Source of the DNA: Lachnospiraceae bacterium
Lineage (GTDB): Bacteria; Bacillota_A; Clostridia; Lachnospirales; Lachnospiraceae
Length of the DNA: 22,780 bases
Assembly: GCA_024690425.1 (NCBI GenBank)
Contig: JAILCT010000108.1
Coordinates: forward strand, 1 to 22,780
Direction: 5' to 3'
Part shown: positions 1 through 7,710 of the stretch, one piece after another
Numbering within the stretch: the first letter of the stretch is position 1
How the letters are laid out: every line of letters starts with the position of its first letter
Position numbers and translations under genes: made by a program
The notes under the pieces: model-generated
Database searches by the model: none
What the model saw: the letters and a program-made list of their open reading frames with translations, nothing else
What the model was told of the DNA's origin: nothing

Positions 1-156
1 AAGTATATACTTGAGAATAAAGACGGTGATAACACTCCGATGATCGTCGAGCAGCTATATGACCTTGCCAAGATAGCCAACCAGCCGCTTGAACCGGAAG
101 CAATGACCAAATTCGTTGCAAGGAGCAATAAGATCCTGGAAGTTCTTACCAAATAA
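1..156 (+). CDS. htpG: Probable HtpG (Hsp90) chaperone, C-terminal end only
   Basis: Reading frame 1 is open from the first base to a TAA at 154-156, giving 51 residues of a protein whose start lies outside the window. The visible end has an E-Q-L-Y-D-L-A helix, a P-L-x-P-E-A-M turn and a final F-V-A-R-S-N-K-I-L helix. This resembles the C-terminal dimerisation domain of bacterial Hsp90, where clostridial HtpG proteins end with a similar F-I-x-R-S-N helix. HtpG is a cytosolic ATP-dependent chaperone. The identification rests on this short tail only. No T-rich terminator follows; the palindromic repeat starts 15 bases after the stop. Confidence 0.65.
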   Translation, partial: KYILENKDGDNTPMIVEQLYDLAKIANQPLEPEAMTKFVARSNKILEVLTK

Positions 157-170
157 ATATAAACAGAAGA

Positions 171-292
171 TGAAGACACGGGGACGGTTCTAATGTCTTC
201 ATCCAAATCAGTTATCAGACTAAATGCTGATTAACGATGGATGAAGACATTAGAACCGTCCCCGTGTCCTCAGAACCGTCCCCGTGTCTTCA
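171..292. repeat. REP/MITE-like palindromic element with duplicated end
   Basis: The 34 bases at 171-204 pair with 239-272 at 33 of 34 positions, around a 34-base centre. A tandem copy of the last 20 bases follows: 253-272 and 273-292 differ at one base, and the outer copy is the exact complement of 171-190. The core reads GGGGACGGTTCT on one strand and AGAACCGTCCCC on the other. I recall this core as a dispersed repeat in many Firmicutes, often near IS200-like (REP-associated) transposases. No transposase lies in the window, so if mobile it would be non-autonomous. As RNA it would form a very long hairpin, but no T-tract follows. Confidence 0.85.
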
Positions 293-293
293 T

Positions 294-322
294 TTGCACC
301 CTATGAAAAAGTTTGTTATAAT
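294..322 (+). promoter_or_regulatory. Sigma-A promoter of the penicillin-binding protein gene
   Basis: A -35 TTGCAC (294-299) and a perfect -10 TATAAT (317-322) are separated by 17 bases, putting the start of transcription near 329. The -35 begins one base beyond the palindromic repeat. Confidence 0.8.
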
Positions 323-363
323 ATATTAGTTTTGTGAGTTTGTATAGTATCGAGGGAGGCGAC

Positions 364-3024
364 ATGCTCAACTACGGTAAACGCGGAACCAAGAGAAGAC
401 GTAAGCAGATATCATCACCGATGCCGAAGTTCGGTAATTTTTTCTGCACACTGCTGTTTAAGGCAGCAGTGCTTGCTTTCTGCTGCGCTGCCGCAGCCGG
501 TCTGTGTGCCGGAGTAGGTCTCTATATGGGTATCATAGATACGGCTCCGGATGTTACGGGTATAGACGTTTCCCCTGCAGGATATTCAACGACGGTTTAT
601 GATGCCAAGGGCAATCAGATCACCAAGCTTATCGCTGAGAATTCCAACCGTATATATGTCACCATGGACAAGATCCCCAAGCACCTTCAGGATGCGTTTA
701 TTGCTATCGAGGATGAGCGTTTCAGGGTTCACAACGGTATAGATATCAAGGGTATCATGCGTGCCGGTGTTAAGGCGCTTACTTCAGGCGATCTGTCGCA
801 GGGTGCTTCAACGATCACCCAGCAGCTTCTTAAGAATAATGTGTTTACATCATGGACACATGAGTCGAGCAAGATAGAGAAGTTCAGGCGTAAGTTCCAG
901 GAGCAGTACTGCGCGGTTCAGCTCGAGAAGATAATGGACAAGGATACGATCCTTGAGAATTATCTTAATACGATCAACCTTGGCCAGGGAACTCTGGGTG
1001 TACAGGCCGCATCAAACAGGTATTTCGGCAAACCGGCATCAGAGCTTACGATATCGGAATCGGCCGTAATAGCTGCAATAACACAGAACCCTACCAAGTG
1101 GAATCCCATATCCCATCCCGATAATAATGCGGAGCGTCGTGCTGAAGTATTGCGTAAGATGCGCGATCAGGGATATATAACCCAGGCTGAATATGACGCC
1201 GCCATGGCTGATGATGTATATTCCAGGATCAAGGTGGTTGATGAGACAGTTGAGAAAGAATCAATATATACCTATTTTGTTGATGAGTTGACCGAACAGG
1301 TTATTACGGACCTTCAGGAACTGAAGGGATATTCCTATACCCAGGCTTACAATGCCCTTTACAGCGGAGGTTTGTCGATCTTCACTACTCAGGATCCGGC
1401 GATCCAGAAGATATGTGATGAGGAATTCCTTAATGACAGCAACTTCCCTGAGAATGTCAGATGGTATCTTGCATATGAGCTGACACTTGAGGACAGCAGC
1501 GGTGAGAGGGTGAATTTCTCAACCCAGCAGTTTGAAGCATATTTCAAGCAGCAGAACAAGAGCTTTAATTCAATATTCTCATCCCAGGAGGCTGCGGATG
1601 AGGCAATAGAAGAATTCAAATCAGCCAAGATGGAACCCGGATTGAAGTTCGTTGCCGAGAACATATCGCTGACACCGCAGCCACAGGCCTCGGTCACGAT
1701 AATGGACCAGTCCACGGGCGAAGTCAAGGCGATCGTCGGCGGGCGCGGAACCAAGGCTGCATCACTTACGCTTAACCGTGCCACGGACACCAAGCGTCAG
1801 CCGGGATCCTGTTTCAAGGTTCTTGCCGCTTATGCACCGGCTCTTGATTCGGCAGGATTTACGCTGGCATCCACACAGGTTGACGAACCCTATAATTATT
1901 CAAACGGACGTCCCGTTAAGAACTGGTATAAGGGCTATAAGGGTACATGTACGGTAAGATACGGTATCGAGCAGTCATTGAATATCGTTGCGGTTAAGAC
2001 CATTACGGATATTACCCCTCAGCTTGGATACGATTATCTTCTCAACTTCGGCTTTACAACGCTTGTAAGCCGCAGGACGGAATGGGACGGTTCGGTTTCT
2101 TCGGATATTACCCAGGCGCTTGCTCTCGGTGGTCTTACTGATGGTGTTACGAACCTCGAACTTACGGCGGCATTCGCTACGATTGCCAATAAGGGAGTTT
2201 ATAACAGGCCATCCTTCTATACCAAGATAATCGACCATGACGGCAATGTTCTCATTGACAATACGCCAAAGTCACGCCAGGTTCTTAAGGATACAACAGC
2301 ATGGCTTCTCACTTCGGCTATGGAGGACGTTGTGACCAAGGGTACCGGTAACAAGGTTAATTTCGGCAATATGGCCATTGCAGGTAAGACCGGTACGACA
2401 ACGAGCAATGTCGATGTATGGTTTGCCGGATATACACCGTATTATACATGCGCTACCTGGTCAGGATATGATAATAATGTACACATGAGCGGAACCGAGA
2501 CGAGTACGGCCAAGCTTCTGTGGAAGTCGATAATGGGAAGGCTTCATGAGAACCTTGAGTATAAGGATTTCGTCAAGCCCGAAGCCATTCAGACGGCTAC
2601 CATATGCCGTAAGTCAGGCAAGATGGCAGTTGCCGGTCTGTGCAGTGCCGACGGAAGTGCTGTTACCGAGTATTTTGATATGGATAAGCTTCCCAAGGAA
2701 TCATGCGACTGCCATGTCCTTGGAACGGTATGCGGTCTTACGGGACTGCGTGCATCAGAGACCTGTCCATATGCAACTCCGGGCGTTATTGTGGTATCAC
2801 CCGACGGCAACCAGAATGCATCGACGGGATTCTGCCCTCACAGCTACTTAAACGGAATTCCTCTGTTTGATGCTTCCGCGCTTAGTGCGATCCCGGACCC
2901 GAATGCTCAGCCTGCGGATGGTACCCAGCCTGCGCCGGGAGCACCTGAGGGAGCCGCACAGCCAGGGGATGCAACCCAGCAGGTATTGCCTTCTCTCGGA
3001 GGAGCGTATATTCCCGGTCAATGA
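364..3024 (+). CDS. ponA: Class A (bifunctional) penicillin-binding protein, PBP1A type
   Basis: This membrane-anchored enzyme polymerises lipid II into glycan strands and cross-links them. A basic cytosolic N-terminus and one membrane segment (about residues 32-58) precede a GT51 glycosyltransferase domain with E-D-E-R-F (catalytic Glu116) and G-A-S-T-I-T-Q-Q-L. The transpeptidase domain has S-C-F-K (nucleophile Ser482), S-L-N (538-540) and K-T-G-T (675-678), so both activities look intact. A Cys-rich stretch and a Pro/Ala/Gln-rich tail close the 886 residues. I chose ATG 364, behind GGGAGG at 354-359, over an in-frame GTG at 334, which would sit only about 5 bases from the predicted transcript start. 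It has its own promoter. The chemistry is secure; the symbol could equally be mrcA. Confidence 0.93.
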   Translation: MLNYGKRGTKRRRKQISSPMPKFGNFFCTLLFKAAVLAFCCAAAAGLCAGVGLYMGIIDTAPDVTGIDVSPAGYSTTVYDAKGNQITKLIAENSNRIYVTMDKIPKHLQDAFIAIEDERFRVHNGIDIKGIMRAGVKALTSGDLSQGASTITQQLLKNNVFTSWTHESSKIEKFRRKFQEQYCAVQLEKIMDKDTILENYLNTINLGQGTLGVQAASNRYFGKPASELTISESAVIAAITQNPTKWNPISHPDNNAERRAEVLRKMRDQGYITQAEYDAAMADDVYSRIKVVDETVEKESIYTYFVDELTEQVITDLQELKGYSYTQAYNALYSGGLSIFTTQDPAIQKICDEEFLNDSNFPENVRWYLAYELTLEDSSGERVNFSTQQFEAYFKQQNKSFNSIFSSQEAADEAIEEFKSAKMEPGLKFVAENISLTPQPQASVTIMDQSTGEVKAIVGGRGTKAASLTLNRATDTKRQPGSCFKVLAAYAPALDSAGFTLASTQVDEPYNYSNGRPVKNWYKGYKGTCTVRYGIEQSLNIVAVKTITDITPQLGYDYLLNFGFTTLVSRRTEWDGSVSSDITQALALGGLTDGVTNLELTAAFATIANKGVYNRPSFYTKIIDHDGNVLIDNTPKSRQVLKDTTAWLLTSAMEDVVTKGTGNKVNFGNMAIAGKTGTTTSNVDVWFAGYTPYYTCATWSGYDNNVHMSGTETSTAKLLWKSIMGRLHENLEYKDFVKPEAIQTATICRKSGKMAVAGLCSADGSAVTEYFDMDKLPKESCDCHVLGTVCGLTGLRASETCPYATPGVIVVSPDGNQNASTGFCPHSYLNGIPLFDASALSAIPDPNAQPADGTQPAPGAPEGAAQPGDATQQVLPSLGGAYIPGQ

Positions 3025-3029
3025 TCCGG

Positions 3030-3058
3030 TTGACATGAATGCATGATGATGTTATTGT
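3030..3058 (+). promoter_or_regulatory. Promoter of the lysine riboswitch and dap operon
   Basis: TTGACA (3030-3035) and TATTGT (3053-3058) are 17 bases apart, with a TG two bases before the -10 (extended -10). The predicted start near 3065 lies just ahead of the riboswitch P1 stem. The promoter begins 5 bases after the upstream stop codon. Confidence 0.65.
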
Positions 3059-3073
3059 TATCTAAATTGAATA

Positions 3074-3248
3074 ATGAAGATAGAGGTCGCGCCTGTTATC
3101 AGTAACCCGTGGGACATGGCTTGCATGGATGAAGATGGGAGAAAGGAACCGGCGCCGAAAGGGCAGGAACAAGATAACTGTCACTTGGGCATGTGCCGAA
3201 CAGGTATATGACTGTCAATCACAAGCAACGTGAATGGGGAGCTATCAA
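3074..3248 (+). promoter_or_regulatory. Lysine riboswitch (L box) aptamer
   Basis: The leader carries the conserved lysine-aptamer segments in order: GAAGATAGAGGT at 3076-3087 (the 5' side of P1 with the following core), AGTAA (3101-3105) and GGGA in the P2 arm, GAAAGG (3141-3146), GCCGAA (3154-3159), and a closing GGGGAGCTATC ending at 3246 whose CTATC pairs with GATAG at 3079-3083. These match the pattern of the B. subtilis lysC leader. Lysine binding favours the downstream terminator at 3263-3291, and dapA, the first committed lysine step, follows. No competing antiterminator was worked out in detail. A covariance-model search (Rfam lysine family) would settle the exact limits. Confidence 0.9.
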
Positions 3249-3262
3249 TATTTTATGCACAT

Positions 3263-3291
3263 AAGGGCTGTCTCATTGAGGCGGCCTTTTT
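3263..3291 (+). terminator. Intrinsic terminator of the lysine riboswitch
   Basis: A 12-pair stem (3263-3274 with 3278-3289, three of the pairs G-U) closes on a three-base ATT loop and runs into a five-T tract (3287-3291). It lies between the aptamer and the dapA ribosome binding site, which suggests transcriptional attenuation. Confidence 0.85.
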
Positions 3292-3339
3292 CATAAGAAT
3301 GTGACCTGATTCACAAATGTTATATCAAAGGAGGACGCT

Positions 3340-4224
3340 ATGGCTATATTCACAGGATCGGGTGTTGCCATCACAACACCTTTCAAAAAGGACGGATCGG
3401 TTGATTATGATCTTTTCAGGGAGCAGATCGAGTACCAGATAGGGGGCGGTACGGATGCGATAATCGTATGCGGTACTACGGGTGAGGCATCAACCCTGAC
3501 CCATGAGGAGCATCTTGACTGCATTAAGTTCTGCGCTGAGGTGGTAAACAAGAGGATACCGGTTATTGCAGGTACGGGTTCCAACTGCACGGAGACTGCC
3601 ATTTATCTGTCTACCGAAGCTGAAAAATACGGAGTTGATGCCCTTCTTGTCGTAACACCTTACTATAACAAGGCAACTCAGAAGGGACTTATAGAGCATT
3701 ATACAATGATAGCGGAATCGGTTAATCTGCCGATCATCATGTACAATGTTCCTTCAAGGACAGGCTGCAACATCCAGCCTGAGACAGCAGCATATCTTGC
3801 GAAGAATGTTAAGAATATCGTTGCTATAAAGGAAGCGACCGGAAATATCTCACAGGTTGCCAAGCTCATGCATCTTGCGGGAGACAGCATAGACCTTTAT
3901 TCGGGCAATGATGACCAGATAGTTCCCATCCTCTCGCTCGGTGGTAAGGGAGTTATCTCCGTACTCGCAAATGTGGCACCCAGGCAGACCCACGATATAG
4001 TAGCAAGCTATCTTGCAGGGGATGTTAAGAAGAGCTGCAGCCTGCAGCTTGAGGCCCTTCCCCTTTGCAATGCTCTTTTCTGCGAGGTAAATCCCATTCC
4101 CGTTAAAAAGGCAGTACAGCTTCAGGGAAGGGATGGAGGAACGCTTCGCCGTCCGCTTTCCGAGATGGAACCCGAGAATGTTAAGAAACTTGAAGCAGCG
4201 ATGAAAGAATACGGGGTGCTCTAA
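3340..4224 (+). CDS. dapA: 4-hydroxy-tetrahydrodipicolinate synthase
   Basis: DapA condenses pyruvate with aspartate semialdehyde, opening the diaminopimelate/lysine branch in the cytosol. At 294 residues it has normal family length. Visible features are C-G-T-T-G-E (44-49, pyruvate site), Y-Y-N (108-110), Y-N-V-P-S-R-T-G (135-142) with the catalytic-triad Tyr135 and Arg140, and the Schiff-base Lys164 in A-I-K-E-A-T. The ATG follows AAAGGAGGA (3327-3335) at good spacing. The stop codon directly abuts the dapB start, so translational coupling is likely. Expression is probably repressed by lysine through the upstream riboswitch, and diaminopimelate supply would also feed the peptidoglycan made by the neighbouring PBP. 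Confidence 0.97.
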   Translation: MAIFTGSGVAITTPFKKDGSVDYDLFREQIEYQIGGGTDAIIVCGTTGEASTLTHEEHLDCIKFCAEVVNKRIPVIAGTGSNCTETAIYLSTEAEKYGVDALLVVTPYYNKATQKGLIEHYTMIAESVNLPIIMYNVPSRTGCNIQPETAAYLAKNVKNIVAIKEATGNISQVAKLMHLAGDSIDLYSGNDDQIVPILSLGGKGVISVLANVAPRQTHDIVASYLAGDVKKSCSLQLEALPLCNALFCEVNPIPVKKAVQLQGRDGGTLRRPLSEMEPENVKKLEAAMKEYGVL

Positions 4225-4986
4225 ATGGTTGACATAATCATGCACGGCTGTAATGGCCGTATGGGACAGATGATAACTGGTATAGTCGCAGATGACCCGG
4301 ATTCAAGGATTGTCGCAGGGGTTGACATAACAGGAGAGAAGAAGAACGATTATCCTGTCTTTACAAGACTTGAGGACTGCAATGTGAAGGCTGATGTCGT
4401 TATCGATTTCGGTAATGCAGCTGCAGTCGACCACCTCCTTGATTGGTGCGTGGATAACCGGATTCCCTGTGTTGAATGCACAACGGGACTGACAGATGAG
4501 CAGATACAGCATCTTGAGGACTGCTCAGGCAAGGTGGCAATACTTAAGTCGGCAAACATGTCTCTTGGGATAAATGTACTCATGAAGCTTCTGGCAGAGG
4601 CGACTAAGGTATTTTCCGATGCCGGCTTTGACATTGAGATAGTTGAGAAGCATCACAGGATGAAGCTTGATGCTCCGAGCGGAACCGCACTTGCCCTTGC
4701 AGATGCGATAAACGAGGCAACGGACAATCAGTATGATTATGTATACGACAGAAGCCAGGTAATGCAGAAGAGAGGCTCCAGGGAGCTCGGCATATCTGCA
4801 GTACGCGGCGGTACCATAGTAGGAGACCATGATGTGATCTTCGCGGGAACCGATGAAGTCATCACCTTCTCGCACAGGGTTTATTCCCGCGCCGTATTCG
4901 GCAAGGGAGCGGTCGAAGCCGCCAAGTTCCTGAAGGGTAAACCGGCAGGCCACTACACCATGAAAGAGGTTATTGATGCAAAGTAA
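4225..4986 (+). CDS. dapB: 4-hydroxy-tetrahydrodipicolinate reductase
   Basis: DapB reduces the DapA product with NAD(P)H to tetrahydrodipicolinate. The 253 residues begin with a Rossmann G-C-N-G-R-M-G nucleotide loop (8-14). C-T-T-G-L (85-89) and the substrate/catalytic segment E-K-H-H-R-M-K-L-D-A-P-S-G-T (141-154), with His143, His144 and Lys147, are intact. A late R-G-G-T-I-V-G-D-H motif is also present. The ATG starts on the base after the dapA stop, with no strong separate Shine-Dalgarno sequence, so coupling to dapA is likely. Its last 11 bases overlap the start of fbp. Confidence 0.96.
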   Translation: MVDIIMHGCNGRMGQMITGIVADDPDSRIVAGVDITGEKKNDYPVFTRLEDCNVKADVVIDFGNAAAVDHLLDWCVDNRIPCVECTTGLTDEQIQHLEDCSGKVAILKSANMSLGINVLMKLLAEATKVFSDAGFDIEIVEKHHRMKLDAPSGTALALADAINEATDNQYDYVYDRSQVMQKRGSRELGISAVRGGTIVGDHDVIFAGTDEVITFSHRVYSRAVFGKGAVEAAKFLKGKPAGHYTMKEVIDAK

Positions 4987-6940
4987 GTCAGATATAACAA
5001 AGCTTAACTACTTAAGGATCTTAGCCAAGGAGTATCCTACCATTGCAGCGGCATCGACCGAGATAATAAACCTCCAGTCGATACTCAACCTGCCCAAGGG
5101 AACCGAGCATTTCATGACGGATATCCATGGTGAGTATGAGCAGTTCAACCATATATTAAAGAACGGGTCGGGTTCGATCAAGCGTAAAATAGACGAGGAG
5201 TTCGGCAATACATTAAGTGTTAAGGACAAAAAGAGCCTGGCCACCCTGATTTATTATCCCGAGGAGAAGCTTGACATAATCCTTAGGGATGAGGAGAATA
5301 TCGAAGACTGGTATAAGATAACCCTTCACCGGCTTGTCCAGATCACCAAGCGTGTGGCGAGCAAATACACAAGATCCAAGGTCCGTAAGGCATTACCCAA
5401 AGACTTTGCATATGTTATAGAGGAACTGATCACGGAGAAGGCTGAGGTCCAGGACAAGGAAGCGTATTATAATGAGATCATCCATACGATAATACGCATA
5501 GGAAGGGCCCAGGACTTCATCATCGCGATAAGCAACCTCATACAGCGTCTTGTCATCGATCACCTTCATATCGTGGGAGACATCTTTGACAGGGGACCGG
5601 GTCCTCATATAATCATGGACACTCTCAGGAATTATCATTCGGTTGATATCCAGTGGGGCAACCATGATGTTGTATGGATGGGGGCGGCAGCAGGCCAGGA
5701 AGCCTGCATAGCTTCGGTCCTCAGGATGGCCATAAGATACGGCAATCTGGACACGCTTGAAGAGGGATACGGTATTAACCTGGTACCACTTGTTACCTTC
5801 TGTCTTGATACCTATAAGGATGTTGACTGCGAAGCATTCAAGACTTCGGTCAACAATGAATATGATGCCAGATATGCAGCTCTTAACAAGATGATGCATA
5901 AGGCCATGACGATCATCCAGTTCAAGCTTGAGGGAGCGCTTATCAGAAAGTATCCGGAGTGGGACATGGAGGACCGTCTCCTGCTTGACAAGATAGACTG
6001 GAAGAAGGGCACGGTCAAGGTGAACGGAAAGGTTTATCCGCTCAAGGATACTGACTTTCCCACAGTAGACAAGAAGGATCCATATAAGCTTACTCCCGCT
6101 GAAGAGGAAATGATGGAGAGGCTGAGGCACGCCTTTCTGCGAAGCGAGAAGCTTCAGAAGCATGTCCGCTTCCTCTACAGCAAGGGCAGCATGTATAAGA
6201 TATATAATTCCAATCTCTTATATCACGGATGCGTTCCCCTTGATGAGAACGGCAACTTTAAGAAGGTTAAGCTGTTCGGGAAGACCTATAGCGGGAAGGC
6301 TCTTTATGATATCCTGGACAATTATGCCAGGAAGGGTTACTACGGGGCTGAGAATGACAAGGAGACCGTAAGGGGTAAGGACATCCTGTGGTATATATGG
6401 ACCAATGCGAATTCACCGGTATTCGGCAAGGACAAGATGGCCACTTTCGAGCGCTATCTTATAGAAGATAAGGAGACTCACGTTGAGAAGAAGAATAAAT
6501 ACTACGATCTTATAGATGATGAGTCCACGGTCAGCAGGATACTCAGGGAATTCGGCCTTGACGAGAGGTTTTCACACATTGTGAACGGTCATGTTCCGGT
6601 AGAACAGAAGAAGGGTGAGAGCCCGATAAAGTGCGGCGGTAAGCTCCTTGTAATAGACGGCGGTTTTTCCAAGGCTTACCAGGCAAAGACCGGTATTGCG
6701 GGATATACGCTCGTGTATAATTCCCACGGCATGTGGATCGCAGCCCATGAACCTTTTGAGAGTAAGGAGGCAGCCATACGAAAGGAGACCGATATAGTAT
6801 CGGATTCGTTCATAGTTGAATCTTCGTCGATAAGATTAAGGGTTGCCGATACGGATACGGGATATGATATAAGAGAACAGATATGCCAGCTTGAGGATTT
6901 ACTTAAAGCCTACAGGGATGGTATAATTGTGGAGAAATAA
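4976..6940 (+). CDS. fbp: Fructose-1,6-bisphosphatase, class III
   Basis: The large Firmicutes-type enzyme hydrolyses fructose 1,6-bisphosphate to fructose 6-phosphate for gluconeogenesis. At about 654 residues it matches class III length. It carries metallophosphoesterase metal motifs: T-D-I-H-G-E (about 48-53), G-D-I-F-D-R-G (about 201-207) and G-N-H-D (about 228-231), and a late G-H-V-P...D-G-G-F segment. ATG 4976 is preferred over the adjacent in-frame TTG at 4973, because AGAGGT at 4965-4970 sits properly before the ATG. The gene overlaps dapB by 11 bases and hisA by one. Its place inside a lysine operon is odd, since it has no role in that pathway. Confidence 0.95.
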   Translation: MQSKSDITKLNYLRILAKEYPTIAAASTEIINLQSILNLPKGTEHFMTDIHGEYEQFNHILKNGSGSIKRKIDEEFGNTLSVKDKKSLATLIYYPEEKLDIILRDEENIEDWYKITLHRLVQITKRVASKYTRSKVRKALPKDFAYVIEELITEKAEVQDKEAYYNEIIHTIIRIGRAQDFIIAISNLIQRLVIDHLHIVGDIFDRGPGPHIIMDTLRNYHSVDIQWGNHDVVWMGAAAGQEACIASVLRMAIRYGNLDTLEEGYGINLVPLVTFCLDTYKDVDCEAFKTSVNNEYDARYAALNKMMHKAMTIIQFKLEGALIRKYPEWDMEDRLLLDKIDWKKGTVKVNGKVYPLKDTDFPTVDKKDPYKLTPAEEEMMERLRHAFLRSEKLQKHVRFLYSKGSMYKIYNSNLLYHGCVPLDENGNFKKVKLFGKTYSGKALYDILDNYARKGYYGAENDKETVRGKDILWYIWTNANSPVFGKDKMATFERYLIEDKETHVEKKNKYYDLIDDESTVSRILREFGLDERFSHIVNGHVPVEQKKGESPIKCGGKLLVIDGGFSKAYQAKTGIAGYTLVYNSHGMWIAAHEPFESKEAAIRKETDIVSDSFIVESSSIRLRVADTDTGYDIREQICQLEDLLKAYRDGIIVEK

Positions 6941-7710
6941 TGAAGTTCAGACCATGCATAGATATCCATAACGGCAGTGTAAAACAGATAGTCGGAGGAA
7001 GCCTTACCGATGACGGCGGAAATACACGTGAGAACTACGTCTCGGATAAGGATGCAGCGTACTACGCCGGTATATACAGAGAGCACGGCCTAAGCGGCGG
7101 CCATATAGCCATGCTTAACGCGCAGGGAACGGAAGAGTACGATCTCACGAGGGCGGCAGCCCTTAAGGCCCTGGCGGCATATCCTGGAGGATTACAGATA
7201 GGCGGCGGGGTTAATGTTGACAATGCCATGTCATATATTGAAGCCGGGGCTTCGCATGTTATTGTTACTTCCTATGTTTTCAGGGATGGATATGTAGATA
7301 TGGCCAGGCTTGCCGGACTTGAGAAGAAAGTCGGAAAGGACCGCCTGGTCCTGGATCTGTCATGCCGTAAGAAGGAAGACGGCTATTATATAGTTACAGA
7401 CAGGTGGCAGAAGTTTACCGGACAGAGGCTTGAATCGCAGATATTTGATGAGCTTGCAGGGTATTGTGATGAGTTCCTGGTTCATGCCGTGGATGTTGAG
7501 GGCAGGAAGGCAGGGATAGATGAGGATGTGATCGGGATCCTGGCAGGGATACCGTATACGATCACCTACGCCGGCGGTGTTTCGTCGATACGCGATGTCG
7601 AAACAATAAAGCGGGTCGGAGAGGGGCACATAGATGTTACCATAGGAAGTGCACTCAGTCTGTTTGGAGGAAGCATAGACATCGGGGAGGTACTTGAATG
7701 TATTCAGTGA
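6940..7710 (+). CDS. hisA: HisA, ProFAR isomerase of the eukaryotic type
   Basis: HisA carries out the Amadori isomerisation of ProFAR to PRFAR in histidine synthesis, using a (beta/alpha)8 barrel. The protein resembles the fungal/plant version (yeast His6) more than the usual bacterial HisA: C-I-D-I-H-N-G with K-Q-I-V-G-G near the N-terminus, I-V-T-S-Y around 82, D-L-S-C-R-K, H-A-V-D-V-E-G, Y-A-G-G-V-S-S and a final V-T-I-G-S-A-L-S-L-F-G-G all have close yeast counterparts. The 256 residues are full length. Asp8 and the Asp of the D-L-S-C-R-K segment are the likely acid/base residues. The ATG overlaps the fbp stop by one base (TAATG). No other his gene is in the window. Confidence 0.92.
   Translation: MKFRPCIDIHNGSVKQIVGGSLTDDGGNTRENYVSDKDAAYYAGIYREHGLSGGHIAMLNAQGTEEYDLTRAAALKALAAYPGGLQIGGGVNVDNAMSYIEAGASHVIVTSYVFRDGYVDMARLAGLEKKVGKDRLVLDLSCRKKEDGYYIVTDRWQKFTGQRLESQIFDELAGYCDEFLVHAVDVEGRKAGIDEDVIGILAGIPYTITYAGGVSSIRDVETIKRVGEGHIDVTIGSALSLFGGSIDIGEVLECIQ

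Noticed and set aside
334..363. Earlier GTG start for the penicillin-binding protein gene
   Set aside because: It would lie about five bases after the predicted transcription start with no room for a ribosome binding site; ATG 364 has GGGAGG before it.
2546..2851. Open frame of about 100 codons inside the penicillin-binding protein gene
   Set aside because: It is in another frame of a clearly coding region, shows Arg/Ser-rich out-of-frame composition and has no recognisable motif.
5393..6163. Long minus-strand open frame opposite fbp
   Set aside because: It lies wholly within the conserved fbp coding region and resembles no protein family; codon bias of fbp explains the lack of stops.
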